Assembly: GCA_964610775.1 (NCBI GenBank)
Contig: CAZSZC010000008.1
Coordinates: forward strand, 1-41,967
Direction of reading: 5' to 3'
Origin: CAZPWF01 sp964610775
GTDB taxonomy: Bacteria > Patescibacteriota > Saccharimonadia > Saccharimonadales > JACQNP01
DNA length: 41,967 nucleotides
In this document: one piece after another, positions 22,798 through 30,748 of the stretch
How positions within the stretch are numbered: the stretch's first letter is position 1
Layout: the number at the start of each line of letters is the position of its first letter
Translations under genes and position numbers: made by a program
Notes under the pieces: generated by a model
What the model saw: the letters and a program-made list of their open reading frames with translations, nothing else
Database searches by the model: none
What the model was told of the DNA's origin: nothing

Positions 22798-23031
22798 ATA
22801 TATAAGGGAATTGAGATCTTACAGGGGATACATAGTCATTATTTATGACCATATTTGGGTATGATCTACATGTATTCCACTGATTTTGGATTTTATTCCA
22901 CAGTGTTTCCACACTCGCAAAAACGCTCATGATTGCTGTTTTTGAGTACTGGGTAATAAATTAGATCGGGCAAGTATTCAGGGGGGTAGCACCAGTGTAT
23001 AACGCCTTACATTAAGTAAGTGGAGAACAGT
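22798..23031. other. 234-bp intergenic region with three phased TTCCAC motifs
   Basis: No gene is seen here. It holds TTCCAC at 22875, 22896 and 22907 (spacing 21 and 11 bp, roughly whole helical turns), within ATTCCACT, ATTCCACA and TTTCCACA. The same motif in reverse (TGTGGAAAC) occurs at 21013-21021. They resemble but do not match the DnaA box TTATCCACA. The end carries the Shine-Dalgarno of the CHAP gene. Confidence 0.4.
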
Positions 23032-23547
23032 ATGTTATTTGGTCGCTATCCAATAACAAACATCATAAAAAGAACAATAATACTCTATTCAGTACTATTC
23101 ATGGCTGGATATGGGCTACTTTTCGGGATAATGCATGCCTTCGCAATTAACCTAGATCCTTCATATGAGGCTGGGACGCCTTCTGTAGTCGTGGGTTATT
23201 GCGGTGCTAGCCCTGGTGACGGTCGCTCGTATTGCCGACGTAACTGCACAAGTTACGTCGCATATAAACTAGCATCACTTGGTGTTTCTCCAGCACACTA
23301 TATGAATAATGGTAATGGTAAAGACTGGGATGATAGTGCCAGGGCAAAAGGCATATCTATTGGTTCTGCGCCAAAGGTTGGCGCCGTGGCTTACTGGAAT
23401 AGTGGTGGAGGTGATTATGGTCACGTTGGATGGGTTGATTCGGTCAATAGTGATGGCTCCGTAAATACTAGCAACTATAACGGTCTAACAGAGGAATTCT
23501 ATAAGCAAAATTCAGCTCGTCCCGACGGGTACATATATTTTTCAAAC
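23032..23547 (+). CDS. Secreted CHAP-domain peptidoglycan hydrolase, 3' end lost in a gap
   Basis: CHAP domains cleave peptidoglycan amide bonds. The protein has an N-terminal hydrophobic signal or anchor (about 10-33 from the ATG at 23032) and a CHAP domain with the catalytic Cys in RRNCTSYVAYKL (about 72), the catalytic His in YGHVGWV (about 129), and the Asn in SNYNG. The domain is nearly complete, as YIYF is its usual last strand. The stop lies beyond the 100 N at 23548. I chose the ATG at 23032 because GGAG at 23022-23025 is correctly spaced; an in-frame GTG at 23020 overlaps that site. Confidence 0.88.
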
Positions 23548-23647
23548 NNNNNNNNNNNNNNNNNNNNNNNNNNNNNNNNNNNNNNNNNNNNNNNNNNNNN
23601 NNNNNNNNNNNNNNNNNNNNNNNNNNNNNNNNNNNNNNNNNNNNNNN
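23548..23647. other. Assembly gap (100 N) between the CHAP gene and truB
   Basis: Exactly 100 unknown bases. It hides the CHAP stop codon and the first roughly 25-30 codons of truB, and its true size is unknown, so further short genes could be missing. Confidence 0.97.
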
Positions 23648-24244
23648 AAAAAGCGCTTTCCTGTGGGGCACACGGGCACGCTTGATCCGCTTGCAACTGG
23701 TTTACTGGTCATTCTTCTAGGCGACTATACAAAAAGAGCGACAGAGCTCACAAAGCTGGATAAAACCTACGAAGTAACTATGAAACTGGGTGAAACCAGC
23801 ACAACAGGGGACGAAGAAGGTGAAAAAACAGTCGTTTCTAGTGCACAACCAACACTTGAATACATAAAGGCAGCACTGAAAAGCTTCGAAGGCGAAATCG
23901 AGCAAATTCCTCCAGTTCATTCGGCTATTAAGGTAAATGGTCAACGCGCCTACAAGCTTGCTAGAGCAGGCAAAGAAGTAAAGATGGAGCCTCGATCTGT
24001 CAACATTTACCAAATAACAGGTGTAGAGTATACCTATCCAGAAGTTAAATTCACCGCGAAAGTCTCTAGCGGCACATATATACGCTCACTAGTAGAAGAT
24101 GTAGGTAAAAAATTAGAAACGGGTGCCTACATGAGTGACCTAAGACGCACAAAAGTTGGCAACTTTGATATTAAAGACGCCATATCGATGGAAACTATCG
24201 ATGCTGAGAATATATATAGAGGCTTATTAACCATTGACAAATAA
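23648..24244 (+). CDS. truB: tRNA pseudouridine synthase B (psi55), 5' end missing
   Basis: TruB makes pseudouridine 55 in the T-loop of tRNAs. The frame enters from the gap reading KKRFPVGHTGTLDPLATG; the D of GTLDPLATG is the catalytic Asp. The usual N-terminus before VGHTG (about 25-30 residues, with the DKPxGxTS motif) is missing in the N run, so the GTG at 23663 is not the true start. Further motifs are KTYEVTMKLGETSTTGDEEG, the QIPPVHSAIKVNGQRAYKLAR block and SSGTYIRSLVEDVG. About 198 residues are visible. Confidence 0.95.
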   Translation, partial: KKRFPVGHTGTLDPLATGLLVILLGDYTKRATELTKLDKTYEVTMKLGETSTTGDEEGEKTVVSSAQPTLEYIKAALKSFEGEIEQIPPVHSAIKVNGQRAYKLARAGKEVKMEPRSVNIYQITGVEYTYPEVKFTAKVSSGTYIRSLVEDVGKKLETGAYMSDLRRTKVGNFDIKDAISMETIDAENIYRGLLTIDK

Positions 24245-24262
24245 ACATAACTAGTGTATTGT
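24234..24262 (+). promoter_or_regulatory. Promoter of the gene at 24304
   Basis: A perfect TTGACA (24234-24239) inside the end of truB, a 17-nt spacer and TATTGT (24257-24262). Transcription would begin near 24269, downstream of the TTG at 24259, so the ATG at 24304 is the start, with a leader of about 35 nt lacking a clear Shine-Dalgarno. Confidence 0.6.
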
Positions 24263-24303
24263 TAGTACAAGAGTTAAATATAAAAGATAAACAAAAAATT
24301 AAG

Positions 24304-24957
24304 ATGCCAAATTTTGAGCAATCACAGACACCCTCGTCGGAAGTAGATCCGAAAGCTACATTTTCATTTGGAAATGAGCTAGAAAATGATCGAATGTTGT
24401 TTAGTGCTCTCCATAACAGAATCGATAACGAAAATGTAGTTACAGATACGGCGAGGCTCAATTCTGTATTTATGGGCAAACCAGTCGGCGAAGTGCAGTC
24501 TGCTGACGATCCGGCAAAACCATTTGACCCCATGGAAGGTTTTAGTGGTGCTCACTATCCAACATATGAGGAGGCCAGCCAAAAGATTAAAGAAAACCAA
24601 GAAAAGACAAACGAGAAGCTCGGGAGGATTTTTGAATCAGTAGGGCGAAAAAAGGTGTGGGACCGCTTCGTAACAGGAGTAGTTGGCTCTACTGTAGAAG
24701 TTGATGATTTTACAGCAGAAGATGATGTAGCAGTAACGAGAATCCTAGGTGATGATACCTCTCCAGAAAGTGCTCAACTAGCTACTACTGCTGCAGCGAC
24801 AATACGCGAGTCCTTATCAAATAATAATGGTGATCACGATAGAACTCGTAAGGATTTACTTAGAAAATACCATGCTGATGTAAGTAATGAAGACCCAAGA
24901 ATAGCTGCATATTTTAACTCAGCATGGGATTCCGAAAAGAAACAGTTCAAGGTTTAG
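24304..24957 (+). CDS. Hypothetical acidic soluble protein
   Basis: A 217-residue protein without recognised domains, signal peptide or membrane helix. It is polar, with a long helical segment around residues 80-110 (EEASQKIKENQEKTNEKLG) and a C-terminal region rich in Asp, Ser and Asn, TTAAATIRESLSNNNGDHD. Composition is similar to the unknown at 5899 and to the one at 30749. It has a strong promoter of its own and lies between truB and rpsO. Confidence 0.68.
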   Translation: MPNFEQSQTPSSEVDPKATFSFGNELENDRMLFSALHNRIDNENVVTDTARLNSVFMGKPVGEVQSADDPAKPFDPMEGFSGAHYPTYEEASQKIKENQEKTNEKLGRIFESVGRKKVWDRFVTGVVGSTVEVDDFTAEDDVAVTRILGDDTSPESAQLATTAAATIRESLSNNNGDHDRTRKDLLRKYHADVSNEDPRIAAYFNSAWDSEKKQFKV

Positions 24958-25001
24958 CCTATAGATCTGCAAGTTAAGACGCAGGCTAGACATATATACT
25001 C

Positions 25002-25030
25002 TTGATTAACAGGGGAAAGTCTGCTAAAAT
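25002..25030 (+). promoter_or_regulatory. Promoter of rpsO
   Basis: TTGATT (25002-25007), a 17-nt spacer and TAAAAT (25025-25030), then 9 nt to the ATG at 25040. The leader would be 2-3 nt, so rpsO appears nearly leaderless, unusual for a ribosomal-protein gene. Confidence 0.6.
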
Positions 25031-25039
25031 ACAGCGTAC

Positions 25040-25306
25040 ATGATAACAAGTGAGAAAAAGCAAGCCGTTATTGCAGATCTTCAGAAAAGCAAGAACGACA
25101 CTGGAAGCAGTGCCGTTCAAGTTGGTATTTTGACAAAGCGCATTGAAGAAATCACTGAACACCTCAAGACAAATAAGCACGACCATATGGCTCGTCGCGG
25201 ATTGTTACAGATGGTTGGTCAGCGCAAGCGTCACCTCAAGTACATCGCTGAAAAAGACAGCAAAGAATACCTAGCTTTGATTAAGAAGCTCGGTTTACGT
25301 CGATAA
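25040..25306 (+). CDS. rpsO: Ribosomal protein uS15
   Basis: uS15 binds 16S rRNA helices in the platform. The 88-residue protein matches the family in length and in the motifs DTGSSAVQVGILTKRI, LKTNKHDHMARRGLL, and VGQRKRHLKYI. It precedes pnp, an order shared with Escherichia coli. The region between the two genes is strongly self-complementary. Confidence 0.97.
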   Translation: MITSEKKQAVIADLQKSKNDTGSSAVQVGILTKRIEEITEHLKTNKHDHMARRGLLQMVGQRKRHLKYIAEKDSKEYLALIKKLGLRR

Positions 25307-25307
25307 A

Positions 25308-25370
25308 AGTTTACTATTCGTTAGTAAACTAGTGTGTTCGAATAATTGAACCTACTAGCCCACTAACGAA
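25308..25370 (+). promoter_or_regulatory. Structured rpsO-pnp intergenic RNA with two alternative hairpins
   Basis: A compact hairpin AGTTTACTA-TTCGT-TAGTAAACT (25308-25330, 9 bp) overlaps a longer one (25317-25370). The longer one pairs TTCGTTAGT with ACTAACGAA, CTAGT (25329-25333) with ACTAG (25354-25358), and GTTC (25336-25339) with GAAC (25348-25351), with small internal loops AAA/CCC and GT/CT. The two share bases and are mutually exclusive. No T tract follows the first, so simple termination is unlikely. In E. coli the equivalent spacer carries an RNase III site controlling pnp. Confidence 0.6.
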
Positions 25371-25414
25371 AGGACAAAGTGCTACAGTTGGTGGCGCTCT
25401 ATAAACTAAATTAT

Positions 25415-25475
25415 TGTTCGTGGTAGGACACAGGTCTCCTTGAAAGAAGGAAACTTGAATCTTGCTTCACGAACA
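25415..25475 (+). promoter_or_regulatory. Hairpin directly upstream of the pnp Shine-Dalgarno
   Basis: TGTTCGTG (25415-25422) is complementary to CACGAACA (25468-25475), enclosing a smaller hairpin TCCTT-GAAAG-AAGGA (25437-25451). The 3' arm ends 2-3 nt before the pnp Shine-Dalgarno AAAGGA (25478-25483), so folding could control access of the ribosome. Confidence 0.5.
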
Positions 25476-25487
25476 GAAAGGAAACAA

Positions 25488-27611
25488 ATGGCAACAATAA
25501 ACCCATTTGGAAAAGAAATTATAAAAGTAGAAACAGAGTTTTGTGGTCGCAGGCTTAGCCTAGAAGTAGGTCGTGTTGGCTTTCGCACATCGGCATCTGT
25601 AATAGCTCGGTATGGCGATACGGTCGTTCTGGGGACGGCTATGGTTGGCAACAAGCCCGTTAGCGGCATGGATTATTTCCCATTATCGATTGATTACGAA
25701 GAAAAAATGTATGCAGCCGGTAAAATTAGTGGATCACGATTTATCAAGAGAGAAGGTCGGCCAAGTGACGACGCCATATTAATAGGTCGTTTGATTGATA
25801 GGCCTATACGACCACTATTCCCAAAGGGCTATCGTCAAGAAGTTCAGGGCGTTGCAACCGTGTTGAGCTTTGATCCAGAATTTCGACCAGACATGATTGC
25901 AATGATTGCTACAAGTGCGGCATTAATGCTTACTGGTGCTCCTTTTGAAGGGCCAGTTGCTGGTGTTCGGGTAGGTATTATTGATGGAAAAATGTTGCCA
26001 TTTGCTACGGCTAAGCAGCTAGACGAAGGTACTCTGGATCTTGTAGTTGCTGGTACGGAACACGGTGTGATGATGGTGGAGGCAGGTGCTAACGAAGCAA
26101 CCGAAGAACAGGTTGCTGAAGCTCTTGAGTTTGGCCATAAAGCCATTCAGCCTGCAATAAAACTCCAACAAGAATTAGTAGAAAAAATTGGCGTAACTCC
26201 ACAAGAGTATGAGCTTGTTTTGCCTGACGAAAGTATTCAAAAAACTATTGATGCTTGGGTTGACGGTAAACTGGGTGATGCACTACGAGCACCATATCCA
26301 GAAAGAAATGAACTTGTTGCCACACTTCGTGATGAGATGCATGCTGATTTTGAAGCAAAACTAGGTGATGAATTTAGTGAAGTTCAGGATGAATATCATG
26401 AAGCATTCACAATGGCTTTACATAAAGATGTGCGCAAAGGGATTCTTAAAGATGGCAAACGTCCCGATGGTCGTGAACTAACCGAAATTCGCCCACTATC
26501 TAGTGAGATAGGATTATTACCTAGGGCTCACGGATCTAGTTTGTTCACTCGAGGCATGACGCAGGCTCTTAACGTAGTCACGCTGGCTCCTCTTAGCTAT
26601 GTTCAGCTAGTTGATACTATGGAAAAGGATGAAGAGCGTCGTTACCTACATCACTACAATGCTCCTGGTTGGACTGTTGGTGAGGTTCGTAGGATCGGTA
26701 GTCCAGGTCGTCGCGAAATCGGTCACGGTTACTTAGCAGAAAGAGCGCTAACTCCAGTATTACCGAGCGAAGCAGATTTCCCATACACGATTCGATCAGT
26801 AACAGAAATAATGAGCCAGAACGGTAGCACAAGTATGGCTGCAACTTGTTCTAGCTGTTTGGCACTTATGGATGCCGGCGTACCGCTCAAGAGACCAGTT
26901 AGCGGTATTGCTATGGGATTGATGTTAGATGGCGACACTCCTTACATAATGAGCGACATTGCTGATGCAGAAGATTTTGCGGGTGACATGGACTTCAAAG
27001 TAACCGGTACCGAAAAAGGCATTACTGCTTTACAAATGGATATGAAAGTTCATGGACTTGGTGTAGACGTTCTGAAGAAAGCGCTTGCCCAAGCGAAAGA
27101 CGGTCGAGCTGAGATTTTGCGCCACATGATGGGCACAATAGATAAACCAGCCGAGATGAGCAAATATGCACCTCGAGTTGAGTCCATCAAGATTAATCCA
27201 GATAAGATTCGTGAGGTTATTGGTAAGGGTGGTGAAACAATTAATAGGATCATTGCCGAAACGGGTGCTGAGATTGATATCAAAGATGATGGTACGGTCT
27301 TTATCGCTAGCCCCGACAAAGAATCAATTGATGGCGCAATCAAGTGGGTTAAAAGCATTACTGCTGAACCAGAAGTAGGCAAAATCTACGAAGACTGTAA
27401 GGTTGTAAGTGTTCTTGATTTCGGAGCCTTTGTAGAAATTATGCCAGGGAAAGATGGTTTAGTTCACGTTTCTGAGATGAGCGAAGAACGAGTTAATAAG
27501 CCTAGTGATGTAGTTAAAGAAGGTGACACCGTAACCGTTAAGTTGGTTGCAATTGACGACAAAGGGCGTCTAAACTTAAGCATGAAACAAGCAGCTCGCG
27601 AGCAAAACTAA
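25488..27611 (+). CDS. pnp: Polyribonucleotide nucleotidyltransferase (PNPase)
   Basis: PNPase is a trimeric 3'-5' phosphorolytic RNase. The 707-residue protein has two RNase PH domains (first with GRPSDDAILIGRLIDRPIRPLFPKG; second with RPDGRELTEIRPL, and SSCLALMDAGVPL), a helical linker, a KH domain (about 565, REVIGKGGETINRII), and an S1 domain (about 629-700, VLDFGAFVEIMPGKDGLVHVSEM-type strand). The start is the ATG at 25488 with AAAGGA 4 nt upstream; the TTG at 25440 lies inside the leader hairpin. The leader structure suggests post-transcriptional autoregulation as in E. coli. Confidence 0.97.
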   Translation: MATINPFGKEIIKVETEFCGRRLSLEVGRVGFRTSASVIARYGDTVVLGTAMVGNKPVSGMDYFPLSIDYEEKMYAAGKISGSRFIKREGRPSDDAILIGRLIDRPIRPLFPKGYRQEVQGVATVLSFDPEFRPDMIAMIATSAALMLTGAPFEGPVAGVRVGIIDGKMLPFATAKQLDEGTLDLVVAGTEHGVMMVEAGANEATEEQVAEALEFGHKAIQPAIKLQQELVEKIGVTPQEYELVLPDESIQKTIDAWVDGKLGDALRAPYPERNELVATLRDEMHADFEAKLGDEFSEVQDEYHEAFTMALHKDVRKGILKDGKRPDGRELTEIRPLSSEIGLLPRAHGSSLFTRGMTQALNVVTLAPLSYVQLVDTMEKDEERRYLHHYNAPGWTVGEVRRIGSPGRREIGHGYLAERALTPVLPSEADFPYTIRSVTEIMSQNGSTSMAATCSSCLALMDAGVPLKRPVSGIAMGLMLDGDTPYIMSDIADAEDFAGDMDFKVTGTEKGITALQMDMKVHGLGVDVLKKALAQAKDGRAEILRHMMGTIDKPAEMSKYAPRVESIKINPDKIREVIGKGGETINRIIAETGAEIDIKDDGTVFIASPDKESIDGAIKWVKSITAEPEVGKIYEDCKVVSVLDFGAFVEIMPGKDGLVHVSEMSEERVNKPSDVVKEGDTVTVKLVAIDDKGRLNLSMKQAAREQN

Positions 27612-27629
27612 ATCGAGGAGTAATAAGTT

Positions 27630-27884
27630 ATGAAAACGACCAAGCAATCCTATAGAAACGACATCATTACGGGTGTTATAGGTTGTCTTATAGTTTGGGT
27701 TGGTGCGGATGTAATAAATACCGAGATTACAAAACCAGATTTATTTGATAACAATTGGCTATTTGGTCTTGTTCTAGTAATTTTTGGAAGCATGATAATC
27801 GGCGTGGCAATCAATAAGACTAGTATGAATTTCCGAGCAAATAACTCAAGTAAGAAGAATAGTTCTAAGAATGGTAAAAAGTAA
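27630..27884 (+). CDS. Small two-helix membrane protein
   Basis: The 84-residue protein has hydrophobic segments at about 11-28 (DIITGVIGCLIVWVGADV) and 43-61 (WLFGLVLVIFGSMIIGVAI) and a basic, Asn/Ser/Lys-rich C-terminus. No family is recognised. It follows pnp by 18 nt with a GAGGAG Shine-Dalgarno and overlaps the next small membrane gene by 14 nt, suggesting an operon. Confidence 0.7.
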   Translation: MKTTKQSYRNDIITGVIGCLIVWVGADVINTEITKPDLFDNNWLFGLVLVIFGSMIIGVAINKTSMNFRANNSSKKNSSKNGKK

Positions 27885-28074
27885 GCAATACAAAAGAGCA
27901 AAAGAGGTAGCTACAACCAAGACTAGTACCTTTGTATTTGGAGTATTAGGGCTAATCTTCTCCTATGCCTTTATTTCAAGAGCCTTCGATACAGGAAGCT
28001 TTTGGCAGTATCTAGGATCAATATTGTTTCTTGTGCTGGGCGTTAAGCTCCTAATTCGTTCGTTCAAAAAGTAA
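27871..28074 (+). CDS. Small two-helix membrane protein
   Basis: The 67-residue protein has a basic N-terminus and two hydrophobic segments (about 20-37 and 44-62) ending with LIRSFKK. It starts inside the previous small membrane gene (14-nt overlap) and ends 5 nt before the UDG gene. The pair probably forms a two-subunit membrane component of unknown role; that is inference from overlap and similar topology. Confidence 0.65.
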   Translation: MVKSKQYKRAKEVATTKTSTFVFGVLGLIFSYAFISRAFDTGSFWQYLGSILFLVLGVKLLIRSFKK

Positions 28075-28079
28075 GTATT

Positions 28080-28649
28080 ATGCCTAATTCCAAACAACAA
28101 TTACTAGACGATATTAAGTCACAGATCATGAAAGATGAGGTCTGTAAAAACCTTGCAGAGCAAGCGACACAATTAGTGTTTGGAGACGGTAATATTGATG
28201 CTGAAATAGTATTTATTGGAGAAGCTCCAGGAAAGAATGAAGACATCCAGGGAATTCCTTTTGTTGGTGCAGCAGGTAAGTTTTTGAACGAAATGCTAGA
28301 GACGATAGGCATGAAGCGGGAAGACATCTATATAACTAACATAGTTAAATATCGACCTCCAAATAACAGAGACCCATTACCAGAAGAGAAGGAAGCATTT
28401 TTGCCATATTTACAGGCTCAGCTCGATGCAATTCAGCCGAAGATGATCATTACACTTGGTCGTCACAGTATGAATTGTCTCTTGCCGAACTTGCAAATAA
28501 GTCAGGTTCACGGTCAGCCGAAGCGATACAAAGGCAGAGTTATTTTACCTTTGTTTCACCCAGCGGCTGCACTATATAACGGAGCAATGCGACAAACGCT
28601 GATAGATGATTTTGCATTGATACCGGAAATACTCAAGAAAATTAATTAA
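28080..28649 (+). CDS. Family-4-like uracil-DNA glycosylase lacking Fe-S cysteines
   Basis: This class removes uracil from DNA. The 189-residue protein has motif A GEAPGKNEDIQGIPFVGAAG, KYRPPNNRDPLPEE, the strand MIITLGRHSM, and the motif FHPAAALYN, matching family 4 UDGs closely. In family 4, four Cys bind a 4Fe-4S cluster: CxxC before the first strand, one in VKCRPPNNR, one in EEQAAC. Here those positions read E20 and K23, Y91 and F107; a single Cys (C22) is offset by one. The catalytic motifs are intact, so activity without a cluster is the simplest reading. It is 5 nt downstream of the small membrane gene. Confidence 0.93.
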   Translation: MPNSKQQLLDDIKSQIMKDEVCKNLAEQATQLVFGDGNIDAEIVFIGEAPGKNEDIQGIPFVGAAGKFLNEMLETIGMKREDIYITNIVKYRPPNNRDPLPEEKEAFLPYLQAQLDAIQPKMIITLGRHSMNCLLPNLQISQVHGQPKRYKGRVILPLFHPAAALYNGAMRQTLIDDFALIPEILKKIN

Positions 28650-28677
28650 TCTTTCTAAGAAAACCGAAAGGAAAAGA

Positions 28678-30708
28678 ATGAATAAACCAAATAATAACAA
28701 CAAGAAACCCAAGCCTCAGCAGAACTCTGCGCCGGCTAGAACGGTTAGCCGTGGTGCGGCTATTCGTGCTCAGAAAAGAAGCCACGATGACGCTCACAGA
28801 ATTATCAGCCAATACTCTGACGCATCTGGCTTTAAGGAAGAGAAGAAACAACGAGCTAACTTCATCGACAATAATCCTCGACTGAAAATTATCGGTCTGG
28901 GGGGCATGGACGGCGGTGGTTCTAAAAACACGATACTAGTTGAGTATATGAATGACGCCGTCATTATCGACTGTGGAAATGACTTAGGAGTTGATCTGCC
29001 GGGTATAAATTATGCGATTGCCGATATGACATACCTGGAGTCAATCCAGCACAAACTCAGAGCATATATTGTAACTCACGGACATCTTGATCATATCGGT
29101 GCTTTGCCACATATTGTGCCACGCTTTCCAGCCCCTATTTATGGGTCAAAATTCTCAATTGGTCGTGTAGAAGAAATATTCCAAAACTTCGGGTTACCTA
29201 TGCCACAAGGTTTTGAACTACAAACAGTAACAATGAATGAGAATACACACGAAAGACTCAAGGTTGGGCCATTTTTCGTAGAGTTGGTGCGAGTTACGCA
29301 CTCTATACCCGGTAGTACGGTTGTGGTACTGGATACACCTGTTGGTCGAATAATAAATACCGGAGACTTTAGGTTAGATCCAAATCCTCTAGATCATGAA
29401 AAGACGGATACTGAACGTTTAATTGAACTAGGTAACGAAGGAGTACTTGCATTACTGAGTGAGAGTACCACGACGGAGAGACTTGGTCGTACGCCTAGCG
29501 AAAGTACTATAGAACAAAGCTTTGTAGATATTATGGATCGAGCGCCCGGCCGTTGTTTTATGGCCATGTTCTCGACGAACATTAATCGTATTCAAATGAT
29601 CGTAAATGCCGCAGTTCATCACAATAAGAAGATTGCACTTGATGGACGCAGTCTGGTGAGTACGCTCGAGATGGCAGTCCGTCATGGGTTTGTAAAGATA
29701 CCTAAAGGAACTTTTGTGCCGATCGCTAGTGTACCGAACCTGAAAGATCATGAAGTAGTTGTGGTCTGTACTGGTTCACAGGGTGAACCAAATTCTGCTT
29801 TGCAGCGCATGGCGGCCGGAGAACACAAACATATTAAGTTAAAAGAGCAGGATACGGTCGTTCTTAGCTCAACTCCAATTCCAGAAAGCGGTAACGATGC
29901 TTTGATTGGGAACATGGTAGATGATATGACCCGAAAGGGAGTCCATGTTTTTCAACATGTTAATCATGAACTCGACGGTGTTGGGCCACTTCATGTTTCT
30001 GGTCATGCTTCACGTGACGAGTATGCGGATATGATAAATATGCTCAAGCCAAAGTTTTTCATCCCAATCTATGGAGCCTATCGTGTTAAGCAAAGCCACA
30101 TTGAGTTAGCGGTTGAGCAGGGTATACCTCGTAAATTCTGTATTAATGCCGAAAATGGCGATGTTATTGAATTGTCGCCAGAAACAATAGAAGTCAGCGG
30201 CCGCGTACCATACGGAACAGTTTTAGTTGACCAGACCGGCGCGATTGTTAGTAACGTGGTTATTAAGGATCGTCTATTGTTGGCTGAAGAAGGTTTAGTG
30301 GTGGTTATACTTACTATCGACAAGAAGACGGGCAGCTTACTAACGAGCCCAGATATCATTAGTCGAGGCTTTATATATATTCGTGACAGCGAGGAGTTGA
30401 TGACGGCGTTTCGAACTGAGTTGAGACGCGCAGTACAGCAACGCTACAAGCGTGTTGATCTAGATCGATTTAAACAGGAGATCAAGGAACACGCCACGCA
30501 TTACTTGTATGAGTATACTCAGCGTAGCCCAATTGTGATTCCAGTAGTGAACGTAGTTGGTGGCAAGCCAGCTGGTCCTGTTGACAAGAACCATAAGAAC
30601 AAGGATCAAACCGCTCCAAAGAGTCCAGAACAAGTAGCCGATGAACAGCAAAAACGCTTTCAAGAAATGCGCGCCCGTCTACTAGGGCAAGATCCTCGGA
30701 ATGACTAA
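28678..30708 (+). CDS. rnj: Ribonuclease J
   Basis: RNase J is a metallo-beta-lactamase/beta-CASP endo- and 5'-3' exoribonuclease. The 676-residue protein adds a basic disordered N-terminal extension of about 60 residues (Asn, Lys, Pro, Gln, Arg) to the core: GGMDGGGSKNTILVEY, zinc motif THGHLDHIGALPHI (about 133), the NTGDFRLD motif, the beta-CASP domain, SGHASRDEYADMI, and the C-terminal domain. The ATG at 28678 follows a GAAAGGAAAAGA Shine-Dalgarno. The extension may bind RNA or partners; this is inference. Confidence 0.95.
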   Translation: MNKPNNNNKKPKPQQNSAPARTVSRGAAIRAQKRSHDDAHRIISQYSDASGFKEEKKQRANFIDNNPRLKIIGLGGMDGGGSKNTILVEYMNDAVIIDCGNDLGVDLPGINYAIADMTYLESIQHKLRAYIVTHGHLDHIGALPHIVPRFPAPIYGSKFSIGRVEEIFQNFGLPMPQGFELQTVTMNENTHERLKVGPFFVELVRVTHSIPGSTVVVLDTPVGRIINTGDFRLDPNPLDHEKTDTERLIELGNEGVLALLSESTTTERLGRTPSESTIEQSFVDIMDRAPGRCFMAMFSTNINRIQMIVNAAVHHNKKIALDGRSLVSTLEMAVRHGFVKIPKGTFVPIASVPNLKDHEVVVVCTGSQGEPNSALQRMAAGEHKHIKLKEQDTVVLSSTPIPESGNDALIGNMVDDMTRKGVHVFQHVNHELDGVGPLHVSGHASRDEYADMINMLKPKFFIPIYGAYRVKQSHIELAVEQGIPRKFCINAENGDVIELSPETIEVSGRVPYGTVLVDQTGAIVSNVVIKDRLLLAEEGLVVVILTIDKKTGSLLTSPDIISRGFIYIRDSEELMTAFRTELRRAVQQRYKRVDLDRFKQEIKEHATHYLYEYTQRSPIVIPVVNVVGGKPAGPVDKNHKNKDQTAPKSPEQVADEQQKRFQEMRARLLGQDPRND

Positions 30709-30709
30709 G

Positions 30710-30738
30710 TTGACAAATAGCATCAAATAAGCTATAAT
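30710..30738 (+). promoter_or_regulatory. Consensus sigma-70 promoter
   Basis: TTGACA (30710-30715), exactly 17 nt, TATAAT (30733-30738): a perfect match in sequence and spacing, the strongest promoter in the window. It lies in the 28-bp spacer plus the end of rnj. The in-frame ATG at 30737 overlaps the -10, so the start must be the ATG at 30749, 10 nt further. Confidence 0.85.
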
Positions 30739-30748
30739 GTGGGGTATT

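Noticed and set aside
22871..22913. Replication origin with DnaA boxes
   Set aside because: The motifs lack the TTATCCACA core and neither dnaA nor dnaN is nearby; kept only as a repeated motif.
22592..22930. Minus-strand ORF overlapping the DHH-like tail
   Set aside because: It is antisense to repetitive Pro/Glu codons, with no promoter or recognisable domain.
23663..23665. GTG at 23663 as the truB start
   Set aside because: The frame continues upstream into the N gap with conserved TruB residues, and the N-terminal motif would be missing.
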